Source: Phialophora verrucosa (Eukaryota > Ascomycota > Eurotiomycetes > Chaetothyriales > Herpotrichiellaceae). From it: a DNA stretch of 64,000 bases. The DNA lies in the NCBI GenBank assembly GCA_002099365.1, contig MSED01000007.1, forward strand, positions 930,001-994,000, read 5' to 3'. This document shows positions 27,613 to 37,798 of the stretch, piece after piece; position 1 is the stretch's first letter, and the number at the start of each line of letters is the position of its first letter. The position numbers and the translations under genes are program-made. Under the pieces are notes generated by a model, which had not been told where the DNA came from, ran no database searches, and was given only the letters and a program-made list of their open reading frames with translations.

Positions 27613-29715
27613 ATGTTGATTTCGTTCCTTGGCCGTTTACGAACCCTCACAACTGTTGGCCTCGGAGCCTTGCAATCTGCTTTGTTGCGCTTCTCGTCCC
27701 CAATCCTCCGTTTCATCGGCACGCACCTTGTACGGTATTGCGGTACGTTTTGCTTGACTCCCCCGAGTTATGTATACACCCGTCTCGAAAGCAGTGACCA
27801 TATCCGCGTTGTGGAACTCTTGCCGTCACCTGCGGAAGACGACAAGATATGCCTGCGCATGCACAACATGAGCCATGCCCGGCCTGTGAATCCCTACACG
27901 GCCATTTCCTATGTATGGGGCGACCCCAGCGACGCCGCTAAGATCGAGATAGCAATTGACGGACGACAAGCCAAGATATCGCCAAATCTACACTCAGCCC
28001 TAGTGCGCCTTCGCGACCACTCGAGCAGTCGATTTCTCTGGGCCGATGCCCTCTGCATCGATCAGACGCCCAATGCAGCAGGGTTGGCCGAGAAGGAACA
28101 ACAAGTCGGGAACATGGACAGGACATTCTCAAAGGCGGAGCACGTCATGATTGATCTCGGTTCAAGGCCCGCACCTGAAGTGCTCGCCGTTCTTGATCGG
28201 TTCTTCAGCATCCCACAGGAGATATGGGACGAATCGCGCTGGATCGTCTCGAGCCAGAACTTCAAGGCCTGCTTCCAATATCTCGCCGCGTTCGACCTTC
28301 CCGGTGTCCAGCATGATTTCTGGCCCGCATTTGCAGACTTCATGCAACGCCCGTGGTTTTCACGCGTGTGGATCATCCAGGAATACGCACTGGCAGTGCA
28401 GTCAACGTTTCTCATCGGTACCGACACCCGCCCAGGAAAATACCTGCCGGGAGGCTTCCTTCGCGCCCTGCAATACATGCTGTTTCTCTATCACTCGGAT
28501 CGGCGTGATCCCGTCGATGAAAATCCCAACGCACGGTTCGGCCGCGTGTTCTGGGACGTCGATCTGCCGTACAACGCCGTCCTGCTGATCGACGAAGCAA
28601 GGCGGTCACGCCCCCAGGGTCTGTCCCTGTCCACGCTCCTCTGGCGCACGAAAGGGCTCCTCGCCACGGACCCGTGCGACAAGGTCTACGCCGTCTTTGG
28701 CCTGGTCAATGACGACCGTGTCAAGGACGAGATCCCCATCGACTACAAGAACGACGACACACATCCTCTCGGCATGCAAGTCGCACGATACCTCGTCGGC
28801 ACGGGTAACGGAGTGTACTTGCTGTACAACTGCCTCGGCGTCCGCAATGAGCAACCGCACCCATCCTGGGAGCTCCTCCTCACAGCGCCCAGGCGGGACG
28901 GCTTCGCCGAGCTCTACCACCCCACGGGCAAGCTGGACAACGATGTCTACCATGCTTCCGGCCCCACACACTTCACATCCAGATGGAAGGCCACCGTTGA
29001 CGCAAGCGCCACGACCACGACCGGCCCAGCGCTCCTCCTCCACGTCTGCATTGTCGATGAGATCATCTCCCCCAGCCCGGCCTTACCGTATATAAGCACC
29101 ATGGTACACGCCGACGTCGCCGGGAGCTCGACCTGGTTCCCCCAGGTCTGGGACTGGATGTGTTCCGTGCACGCGTCGCTGCAACCTCCCGCCCCCCCGC
29201 TACGCGAATTCACCCTTCAGTGCTGGAACACCGCCATCGCAGACCTGATCATCCCGCCCGAGGGAGAAGGGCGCGGCTACGTGCGCACCAAGTACGCGCC
29301 CGCGACGCCACTTTGTCTCGAAGCCATCGACAACACGGCGCGACACGCCTCCTGCGTCCGCCGGAATGCTGAGCACGAATTCCGGTCCACAATGCCGCTG
29401 GACAGAAATTTCGAAATCTACGCCTACACTGTCTCGGAGAGCTTCGTGTACGTATTCGGTCGCCGTTTGGCCTTGACCAAGAAACACCGGTTCACGTGCT
29501 GTGTGCCTAGGGAGGCCGAGGAAGGCGATCTCATTTGTATCGTTCTGGGGTGTCCCATGCCGTTTGTGCTGCGTAGGTTCGTCGCAGGAGGGGAAGGAGG
29601 AGGAGAGGAAGAAGTATACTACCGCGTCGTCGGGTCTTGCTATGTACATGGCCTCATGGACGGCGAGGCGCTAACGTCCGAGTATTGGAAAGAGGAGGAA
29701 ATCGAGGTCCGATAA
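27613..29715 (+). CDS. Heterokaryon incompatibility (HET) domain protein
   Basis: 700 residues from the ATG at 27613 in one exon; the GTG at 27601 is not a start. The HET domain lies at about residues 90-260, with its three signature blocks: NPYTAISYVWGDPSD, SRFLWADALCIDQTPN and, after the domain, PCDKVYAVFGLVND. HET proteins act in non-self recognition on hyphal fusion and in programmed death; many fungal paralogues have no known partner. The first ~45 residues are hydrophobic and amphipathic, perhaps a membrane or mitochondrial signal, before SYVYTRLESSDHIRVVELLP leads into the domain. No NACHT or WD repeats are attached. Next to the stop lies a long CCTA microsatellite. Confidence 0.9.
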   Translation: MLISFLGRLRTLTTVGLGALQSALLRFSSPILRFIGTHLVRYCGTFCLTPPSYVYTRLESSDHIRVVELLPSPAEDDKICLRMHNMSHARPVNPYTAISYVWGDPSDAAKIEIAIDGRQAKISPNLHSALVRLRDHSSSRFLWADALCIDQTPNAAGLAEKEQQVGNMDRTFSKAEHVMIDLGSRPAPEVLAVLDRFFSIPQEIWDESRWIVSSQNFKACFQYLAAFDLPGVQHDFWPAFADFMQRPWFSRVWIIQEYALAVQSTFLIGTDTRPGKYLPGGFLRALQYMLFLYHSDRRDPVDENPNARFGRVFWDVDLPYNAVLLIDEARRSRPQGLSLSTLLWRTKGLLATDPCDKVYAVFGLVNDDRVKDEIPIDYKNDDTHPLGMQVARYLVGTGNGVYLLYNCLGVRNEQPHPSWELLLTAPRRDGFAELYHPTGKLDNDVYHASGPTHFTSRWKATVDASATTTTGPALLLHVCIVDEIISPSPALPYISTMVHADVAGSSTWFPQVWDWMCSVHASLQPPAPPLREFTLQCWNTAIADLIIPPEGEGRGYVRTKYAPATPLCLEAIDNTARHASCVRRNAEHEFRSTMPLDRNFEIYAYTVSESFVYVFGRRLALTKKHRFTCCVPREAEEGDLICIVLGCPMPFVLRRFVAGGEGGGEEEVYYRVVGSCYVHGLMDGEALTSEYWKEEEIEVR

Positions 29716-30611
29716 CCTGGACGGGCAAGGTCCTGGCCTGGCCTGGCTTTGTCGACACGTGCTGTATAGAGCTAGATAGCCACAGTACGGAGTACACATC
29801 TAGCTAGCTCTGGGACAGAAAGGGGTATATCGGACGCAGGATCAGAAAGCGCAAATCTTCCTTCAATGCACCTACCTACCTACCTACCTACCTACCTACC
29901 TACCTACCTACCTACCTACCTACCTACCTACCTACCTACCTACCTACCTACCTACCTACCTACCTACCTACCTACCTATACGTAGGACCTGTCAGAACAA
30001 CGTGGGCGCTTCTGGACCAGAGTGCAACCAGTTGAACCATTCCATTCCATGAATTCTATCCTCATGAAGTGATATATGGATATATGACCGCGAGATGAGC
30101 TAGTGCGATGCGATCCCGAGCTGGGTTCAAAGACAATTAGTCTCTGAGTGCTAGATCTCAGGGCAGGCAAGCAAGCAGCCAGGCAGGCAATATCCGTTCC
30201 TCTCACCAACTTGGCTGGTGACGAAAGGAAGATCGTCTTGATAGATACGAGTAGAACAGCCGAGAATGAACAATCGGAGGATCTCTGCTGTGACTGCCGT
30301 CTAAAGTTACAGTATGTACCACTCTGTCGATGGCCTTAATCTCATTAATGGGACCGAGGAGTACACCGCGCTATGCTAGACAATAGACGGCCAGGAATTT
30401 TCCCATGTTGCTACGTGACAGTTCTTCCGTCTGTCCCTGACACGATCAAGGTGTTTGATGATAGGCCTGAATCCAGCGGGAGATTTGGTCTTTCCAACAT
30501 ATATCTCGATGGTCTTCAGCCCACCATTGGATCTCGACGTGTCAGTGACACGCACCAGCTCTTGTTCAGTTATGGTCAGCTCACCAACGCAAGAGCTCCC
30601 ACGCTCTCACC
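29716..30611. other. Intergenic with microsatellite
   Basis: Lies between the 3' ends of the HET gene (plus) and SET9 (minus). It holds the CCTA repeat, one TACGGAGTAC (29786-29795) and a short CAGG/CAAG-rich stretch (30160-30190). No gene was recognised. Confidence 0.55.
29871..29978. repeat. (CCTA)27 tetranucleotide microsatellite
   Basis: An uninterrupted array of 27 CCTA units, 108 bp, beginning after CTTCAATGCA and ending before TACGTAGG. It is perfect throughout, which suggests recent expansion. Confidence 0.98.
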
Positions 30612-32992
30612 CTAGAATCGGTCCGTGTACACGCCCACAGGCCTCGTAACAAATCGATTACTCCGTCGTCTCATTTCATCTGGCGTTGCACTCCCACTGT
30701 CGCTCATGTCTCGCGCTGCACTCTCCGATCCATTACCGTTGGGTGCTCTCGAATGCGAGCCAGCGCGCATCTTTGCCTCCAAGAGGGCCAGCTGGTGGTC
30801 CCCAGCTGCTCGAGCGAGTTCAGCTTCCCTTAGCAGTCCCTTTCTTGACTGCTCTCTTTCTTCCTCTGGTAGGACGAACCGATGAATCGTGCGGTGATCC
30901 ATGACCCGTTCTTCGGGGTCGCCACCACCTTCAACCCAGGTCCCTTTGCCGGATCTCCCTTGCCGTCGGTATGCGCTATATTCAATGGCAGACGTCCCGT
31001 TCTTCTTGCCTTTACCCGGTGGCTTGCGTTCAAGCAGTTTCCGTGGATCGGCGTCTGTTTTCGGCCAAGGGAAGCCGTACAACATGCTGTGCCGTTCGCA
31101 GCGCGGACACTCGCGACGGGTCTGGTAGCCGTTCGGTTGGATGAAGAAGCCGAGGCACTTCTGGTTGTGGCATTGTACCCAGCGATCGTGAGGTTGCGCA
31201 AGTAATTTACGAGTCAGGATGTAGTCCCCTGCAATGCGAATCGTGCCGGTCATCGGATGAACTGTTAACTTAGCCACAGTTGATGATGTGCTCGTTGGCT
31301 CTATCGACGGTAAAACGCTGTTTTCTGTGGCTGCAGAGATTAAAGGTTCGTGGATTTCTTTGATGACTGTAGTCGTAGCAAGCGTAGAGACTGCATGTGG
31401 GACTGTCAATTGCGAGTTTTCCTGCGGCGAAATACTTTGCTTCTGCTGTTTATTGGGTTGCTGGTCTTCTACAGCCTGCGTCGGGACTGAATTGTGTGGA
31501 GCGACGATGTTAGGATCCTCATCTACTTCCATCTTGGTGGTTTCCACGCTTTCAAGTTTGATCGTGACAGGAAGATCGGTGGCTGGTGCGTGGGTGATAT
31601 TTTGAATTGGTGGTATACCCTCGGTTGGACAGCCGTTGCTAGAGGGAGATGTTGGCGCGGGTGAAATGGGTGCATTCGCCGATAACTTCCCGAGCAATCT
31701 AGCAGTCATCTTGCGGTCGGGATGACTTTTCTGGGATTGAGAAGATTTGGGAGACCGCTGCGCGCCGTCGGTTGGCAGACCTGCCGCTTCTACAGATGTT
31801 GACAGCTTTGCATTCAGTTGGATGGGATCCGGTGATTCGCTGTTCTCGGTTCGCGACTGACTATGAGGCGGGGAAAGAGCAGCAGGTCCTTTAGAAGCTG
31901 CCTCTCGCAGCGTCTCAACTGGTTCTGATCTTCGCTCACGCGGCACTTGTTGCGCGGTTTCCGAGTCTGAACTATCGGGTGGGGTCCAGGACTGCTGCAG
32001 TTTGGAGGGTGACTGCATAGCCTTAGCATGCTTAGAGGAAGGAGGCGCGGAGGATGGATGAGAAAGATCCAGGTCTCTCTTCCGCTTCAGTCCTCGCGGC
32101 TGGATGGCTGACAGGGGCTCGTGGAGTGGTGTTGATGTACGACTGGGCGTGTCAAGAATAGCCGCCTTCGACGTCCATCCATTCCGCTCCAGCTGTTCGC
32201 ATGTATGACACAGACAGTCCATATTTCCAGGGCCGAAGTAGTCATCGCCATATGAGACGGTGATCTCGTCACCGACCTCAATATTCTTCATAGCAACGAC
32301 TTCCATTCCATTCTCTCCATGTGGTACTAGACGGCCATTTGCGTCGCAATCATGGTTCGCAAAACGTGCCGGACCCAGGAAGATGGAAGAATTCTTCTTC
32401 CGGCCTGAGACAACGATGCTGAAATTGCGGTTACTCATATCCAGCTCTGCGGATTCCTCCGTGGTGAGCGGGACAAGAGTGCCCGTGAGGTATTTGATCC
32501 TGTCGCCTTGTCGGATGCGTCTCCTGGCCGTCACAGCGGCTTCGTAGGTGGTAATGGTGTATCGGTTAGTCGTGGACACTTCCCACGCGCAGTCGGTCTG
32601 GTACATGGCGATGTACTTCCTCAGATGCTCCATGAAATGCTCTTGTTCGGCCTTCGTGCGCAGACTCTTCTTGTACCTCTTAAGCCCAGGAAGAGCGAGC
32701 AGGGCCTTCTCGGCTGCTTTGAGATCTTTGTCGACAATAACCTTGTGTAACAGGATCTTGGGTATTTCTTCCTCCTTGATGCCTCGAATGGGAATGTGCT
32801 TGGTGCGGTTCTTTCGAATTTTGGACTTGTAATAAGCCTGGGGGTTGTAAGCGCAAAGAGCCATTGTAGCAGGTTGAGGTTACTGACATTATCTACCATT
32901 ACATCGGAGCAAACATCATCATGAGCGGCCAACTCAGCAAGAGAGAGTCGCTGTGCCTTCTCCGGCTCCTTGGCCGACTTCTTGCGAGTCAT
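30612..32992 (-). CDS. set9: Histone H4 Lys20 methyltransferase SET9 (KMT5/Suv4-20 type)
   Basis: Exons 32888-32992 and 30612-32837, joined over a 50-bp intron (GTCAGT...CCCCCAG, phase 0), give 776 residues. Exon 1 encodes the typical start with RLSLAELAAHDDVCSDVMVD and joins to AYYKSKIRKNRTKH, as in other fungal Set9 proteins. The SET domain, around residues 115-250, shows YEAAVTARRRIRQGDRIKYL, the substrate/cofactor motif FANHDCDANGRL, and ITVSYGDDYFG, followed by a Cys pair (CLCHTC). A long disordered region follows. A short conserved-looking C-terminal block with HDRWVQCHNQKCLGFFIQ and a CPRC pair may bind zinc. Set9 methylates H4K20 and acts in DNA-damage checkpoint signalling. The gene is head to head with the uL14m gene. 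Confidence 0.93.
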
Positions 32993-33718
32993 GGTCGCGT
33001 GTACGAATCCTCAAGATGCGGAGTCGCGTTGTTGCATGGGATGCACACCGATTAGAATGTGGAAAGCAGGGTATTACGGAAATTTGTGCGCAAGAGGCGG
33101 CTCTGAGCCGGGGCAGCTGGGAAAGAGTGGAAGGGGCTGAACCGAATGGCCGTTGTTGTCTGGAACGCGGTCTGGATCAGGCCAGCCTGAACGAAGCGAT
33201 GGTGAGAGGAACAATATTCAAGTGAACGTGAACAAATCGGAACATAATGATCGGGTAGATTGTGCACTTCACGTCCGCATGAGGCGCGATCCAAGCTGAG
33301 GAAGATAGGGAGAGACTTTCAGCTTGCTTCACTTTGGTCCAAGAGCGAAGTCAAGAAAGGGCGACGGAAGGGTGACTTCGACTGCGCAAGTGGAGAGGGG
33401 GGAAAACGTCGGCGGCGGCTGGTCGAGGCATTCTTTGGAGGATGACCAGCCTAAGCAGCAAGCGAACGGGCGGCACCATGGGCGGCCGCGGCTTCTGTTT
33501 GGCTGGTCTCCTTAAGCGCGTCCGAATCAAGCAGCGCATTTGTCGAGGTTCCCGCAAAGAGCGTGGCACGCATCTGCCACCCATCCGTGCTCCGGACGTC
33601 TGGCCAATCGCATCCATATCCACGAAATAATTCATCTGCAGCTAAACTGAGTCTGCCTTCACCACTGCAACAACCTCCTCGTGGAGTGTCGCAAGCTAGA
33701 GTCCGCGATGCTGCTGCA
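32993..33718. promoter_or_regulatory. Divergent promoter region SET9 / uL14m
   Basis: 726 bp separate the two start codons. Short overlapping frames at 33260-33650 have no recognisable content. No TATA box was identified. Confidence 0.45.
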
Positions 33719-34240
33719 ATGATACAACTAAAGGTCAGTTCTACAGCCTCCTAGCGTGATGGCTGGGCTCGTTGCTGACGTTGGTTAATGCTAGACGATG
33801 CTTAATTGCATCGACAACTCCGGTGCCGCCGTCGTCGAATGTGTCGCGGTCATGCGAAAGAAGAGGCAAGCTGCGAGAATAGGTATACAAGATGATCTAC
33901 ACACGGAGATACTCGGCTGATTCTCCTCGGTCTTGCAGGTGACAGAATCATTGTTGTCGTCCAGAAGCAAAAGTCCTTCGGCCCAGAGACCCCCGGCGGT
34001 TCGAGTTTGAGTATCGCCAACAAAGTCAGGAGAGGAGACATTCGGCATGCCGTGGTCGTCAGAGCAAGAAAGGAGGAGCGCCGGAAAGATGGAGGTCTGA
34101 TACGGTTCGACGACAATGCCTGCGTCCTCATCAACAAAAACGGCGACCCGATCGGAACACGTTTGTCCAGTATAGTTGGAGCCGAATTGCGGGAGAAGAA
34201 GTGGTCAAAGATCTTGTCTCTAGCACCAATGCACATCTGA
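33719..34240 (+). CDS. Mitochondrial large-subunit ribosomal protein uL14m (MRPL38 type)
   Basis: Three exons, 33719-33733, 33795-33882 and 33939-34240, give 134 residues. The introns are 61 bp (GTCAGT...ATGCTAG) and 56 bp (GTATAC...CTTGCAG). The start MIQLKTMLNCIDNSGAAVVE, then RIGDRIIVVVQKQKSFG, KVRRGDIRHAVVVRARKEER and ACVLINKNGDPIGTR, match uL14 throughout; the length and insert pattern are those of the mitochondrial Mrpl38, not the cytosolic form. It sits at the subunit interface of the mitoribosome. No separate presequence is visible, as is usual for this protein. The first exon is only five codons, so a simple ORF search misses the N-terminus. Confidence 0.93.
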
Positions 34241-34500
34241 CGCATCAAGGTTACGATAGCATGCTTGGGGGACAGTGACCGTCACTCCTCGCCGCACCTT
34301 CTGTATAAATATCAAGGTGGAATGCCGAAATTCACAATCGTTGTATTGGTTCTATGCTTGCCATCGCAACGGTACTCATGACACCTGTAACATCGCTTGT
34401 GCAAGATGTGACCTTTCACACCTCATTGAATCGACCCAAAACGCCTCGTAATGCATGGGTATCCAGATCATGATTCTATCCCACGCCACCAACACCATGC

Positions 34501-35236
34501 TCAAACTGCAGTATAAACGTGATTGCAATGCACGCAGACATAATACAGTTTCTGGATCACCACAGTTAGAGATCTGGGCCCGAGTAACAGCAGGAGAGGC
34601 ACTGACCATTCCCGTATCTGCAGCACGCTGTTGTGACTGGAAATAAACGGATTCCATTTCCCCACATTTCGGACACTTCTTTGTTTTTCGAGGAAGCTGT
34701 GCAAAGAAGAGCGACCTGTCAGTCTTTGGTTCTGAACATTGGCCTGGCAACAGAGCGAGAAAGCAGAGTCGGTCAGGTATCAGACGTCAAGTCTTCTGGC
34801 CCTTCTGAACATTCCGACTCTGTCGCGTCCGGCAGTTGGCCACATATCCTGCACTTTAACGCGTCTCCGCAGAGCGTGCAGACGGAATGGATGGTACAGG
34901 ACAGCTCGGAAGAGGCAAGACCCACCGTTGGATCAGATGCAACATCCGCGGTGGTTCCAGCCGTCTCCTGAACGTTGGCCCCGAGGTGTTGACGGTATGT
35001 GCATGCTGAATCGTGTTGTGAGGTTGCGTGACAGGCTTTGCAGACGTAAAGGAGGGTCGCTGTTGCGCGGTCTTCTTTGGGATAGAGGAGATTGGAACTA
35101 GAAAGGTCCGTGGTTAGACTCGACCCAGAGACAGAATGACTTGGGAAACGGCTTACCATTCTTGACAGAATCTGTAGGAGACTTCGCCACGCTTGCTTTC
35201 GCCCTCGCTGTGGGCAGGAGAGGCTGCAGCAGACAT
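34501..35236 (-). CDS. rpb9: RNA polymerase II subunit RPB9
   Basis: Four exons, 35157-35236, 34926-35097, 34607-34696 and 34501-34551, give 130 residues. The introns are 59, 229 and 55 bp, all GT-AG (GTAAGC, GTGGGT, GTCAGT). The N-terminal zinc ribbon has FCQECSNLLYPKEDRATATL and CKAC; the linker reads TADVASDPTLPRKTKKCPKC across the second splice; the C-terminal TFIIS-like ribbon has the hallmark VYFQSQQRAADTGM, then YYVCVHCNHVYT. All four CxxC pairs are present. RPB9 supports start-site choice, fidelity and transcript cleavage. The next gene, head to head, is the Pin1/Ess1 isomerase that acts on the polymerase II tail. Confidence 0.95.
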
Positions 35237-36171
35237 ATTTGGCAGCTGAGATGAAGAACTGAGAGTTGGATGCTGTGAATTGACGCAAAGGTTGGAGGTA
35301 GAGATCCTGGTCGGGTCTGCTGGTGGTGCCTTCGAGAGATGGAAGTTGAGAGATGCGACGTTGATGTTAACGACGACCTGCCGATGAGAACTTTGCTGAG
35401 TAATGCGGCAAAAGCTGGAAGGATGATATCAAGGGTGGAGGCAGGATAGAATCAATATTCTCCTCGTGCTAAATGGTTCTGTCTTCGATGAACCTAAGAG
35501 TGACTTGAATACATTCAGATTCTGAAGAGCAGTCGTAGAATTTGGGAGTCTTGCAAGACCAAGACCACGCATGCTCCCCGCATTTGCTGCAGGCTTGGAA
35601 CCGCGCCCGAACGTTAATCTACCAAACAGAACTAACAGGTACGAGGTACGAGTACAAGCGACAAAGTTCATGAGCCGCCGTAGTGAATTAAACATCCCTC
35701 TGAGTGAAAATTCAAGGATGCCTCGAGGACATCCTTCAAAGCAGCCATTCGAGTGAGCCAATGCAGGTACTCGAACGTCCCTCCACGTGATGGTCTGGGG
35801 CTCTCGCTGTTTTCTTACCCACAGTTCCTGCTTCTGGACCAGCCTATCGCCATTTAGGGCGCATGAAGATCAGCCAGTCGCGCTCCTGTTCCTGTCCTTT
35901 ATCCATCCACTGCCTGTCTTGCCGCTTTCACCAGCCTAGCGGCCTTAATGTTGCGGGCAAGTTGATTTTGTGATTAATCGATCTGCTGACAACACGACTC
36001 GCTGCCCCACCTTGCCCGGGCTTTCGAAGCCATAACACCAAACGGCTGGTCAAACGTCCCAACAATATCTACAGCACACCTGCCTAGCTAGCTTTCCACG
36101 CTTGTACTGCGCTGCTGTCACCCATCCATAATTCAGAACGCCATCAAGGGCACAGCGCTATTTGCGACACC
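35237..36171. promoter_or_regulatory. Divergent promoter region RPB9 / Pin1
   Basis: 935 bp between the two start codons with no recognisable gene. The frame at 35429-35761 (minus) shows no family resemblance. Confidence 0.45.
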
Positions 36172-36835
36172 ATGGTAAGCCCAACTTATTCTACCGAGGT
36201 CGCACTCGCGACCCGCGGAGCACCCACTGACGACGGTTGAACAGGGCGACGACACGGGTTTACCTCCTGACTGGGAGGTGCGCCACTCCAACTCGAAGAA
36301 TCTCCCCTACTACTTCAACCAGAAAACCCACGAGTCAAGATGGGAGCCGCCGGCGGATGCAGACACCGACAAGCTCAAAGTCTACATGGCCAGCCACCAC
36401 AGCTCGTCTGCCAACGGCCGCGTCGATGGTGCCGCCGGTGAGGGGAAGATCCGTGCCGCGCATCTGCTCATCAAGCACCGAGACAGCCGTCGGCCTTCCA
36501 GCTGGAAGGAGCAGACCATCACGCGCTCAAAGGAGGAGGCCATCGAGATCCTGAAACGCCATGAAGAGCAAATCCGCTCAGGCCAAACCACACTTGGCGA
36601 CCTCGCTCCCACTGAGTCAGACTGCAGCAGTGCCCGAAAGCGAGGCGACCTGGGCTTGTTTGGCAAAGGTCAGATGCAGAAAGAGTTCGAGGATGCAGCG
36701 TTCGCCTTGCAGCCAGGCGAAATGAGTGGCATCGTCGAGACTGCCTCTGGTGTACATCTTATTCAACGGTACGAATCTGACTCTCTGTCACCCATGGGTA
36801 TCGTGGTCGCTAATGAATGGTGCAGAATTGCGTAA
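36172..36835 (+). CDS. Peptidyl-prolyl isomerase Pin1/Ess1 (WW + parvulin)
   Basis: Three exons, 36172-36174, 36245-36768 and 36826-36835, give 178 residues. Exon 1 is only the ATG, followed at once by GTAAGC; exon 2 starts GGCGACGAC. The WW domain (residues ~5-38) has LPPDWEVRHS and HESRWEPP. The parvulin domain (~57-178) has IRAAHLLIKHRDSRRPSSW, with the double Arg that reads phospho-Ser/Thr-Pro, the active Cys in ESDCSSARKRGDLGLFG, FALQPGEMSGIV and the final GVHLIQRIA. The last intron (57 bp, branch GCTAATG, end TGCAG) is 3n and stopless, so read-through would replace IA by a longer tail. The enzyme isomerises pSer-Pro bonds, notably in the polymerase II C-terminal domain. Confidence 0.94.
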
Positions 36836-37798
36836 ACCCCACAATTCAGGTGGAAAACTGTCCCCTTCTGCATGTCGGTTGACGTACAAATGAGGGAGAC
36901 ACGCCGCAAGTATTATCCTTTGACGGCGTGGTGACCTTCGCATGGAAAACCCGGCTACGGCAGAGCACATTGTTCTTTTTTTCCCGGCAGGACTTTTGCA
37001 ATTGAAGCGGCTCTCTTTGTCCGCAAAAAGAAGGGTTGAATAGAACGGGCGTCATATCCTTCTTTTTCTTTCCAACGGTATTCTGCCCCGCCCGTTCTGT
37101 GGCTTACGGATCAACCCTACTGTTCACTTCCACCGCGAGCATGCGTTGGAGACTCGAGCACGTATGTTATGGCACCTGTCGTCCATGCCGAATAGCAGAA
37201 ACCACGGAAAACAGTCACGCGGGCTTAGTTCGCTCCGTGGCCGAATGACCATTTTGGGCAAGGTCGGGCCCCAAAAAGGAACAGATCTTGCCATTCAGGT
37301 GAAGGCGCACAGCCCGTACCACGACGGCGGTCACATGGCTCGCTCCCTTCTTTGTTCGCTCGCCATTTCTCTCCAGCCAAAATGCAGGGTGAGGTGTGGG
37401 CGGCTGTTGACCGCAATCCAGAATGAATTCAATCTGACGACACGGGGTGCCCACACCCCCCTACACTGGGCATGCACTGTTCCGTGCCAATCAGCAGGGC
37501 CGCCCCCGTCCCAGCACCTTGTTCGATGATATCCTAACCCTCGCAATACGAAATGCTCCGTTTCATACATATAAAAACTATCGTGGCCTGATCTGACTAC
37601 ATGTCTTCGCTGCATCCAACGTCCAGTTCAACGTACTCCTTCTGTTGCACATATAGTTTCTTATATACATCTACATACCATCCCCAGCCCGTCCACCGAT
37701 AACAACACACTCTACCATCCGCAAGGACCCCAGAGTATACACTCAAGGCTCGTCGTCACGCTCACTCTCTCTCTCTGCCTCTCCCTCACAACCACACA
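36836..37798. other. Intergenic, no gene seen
   Basis: Weak frames at 37146-37529 show no recognisable content. The last 230 bases hold TATATAAAAAC (37567 on) and a CT run (37764-37790), both fitting a promoter for the gene at 37799. Confidence 0.5.

Noticed and set aside
29871..29978. CCTA array as CRISPR or telomeric repeat
   Set aside because: There are no spacers, and the unit is not a fungal telomere repeat (TTAGGG type); it is a simple microsatellite.
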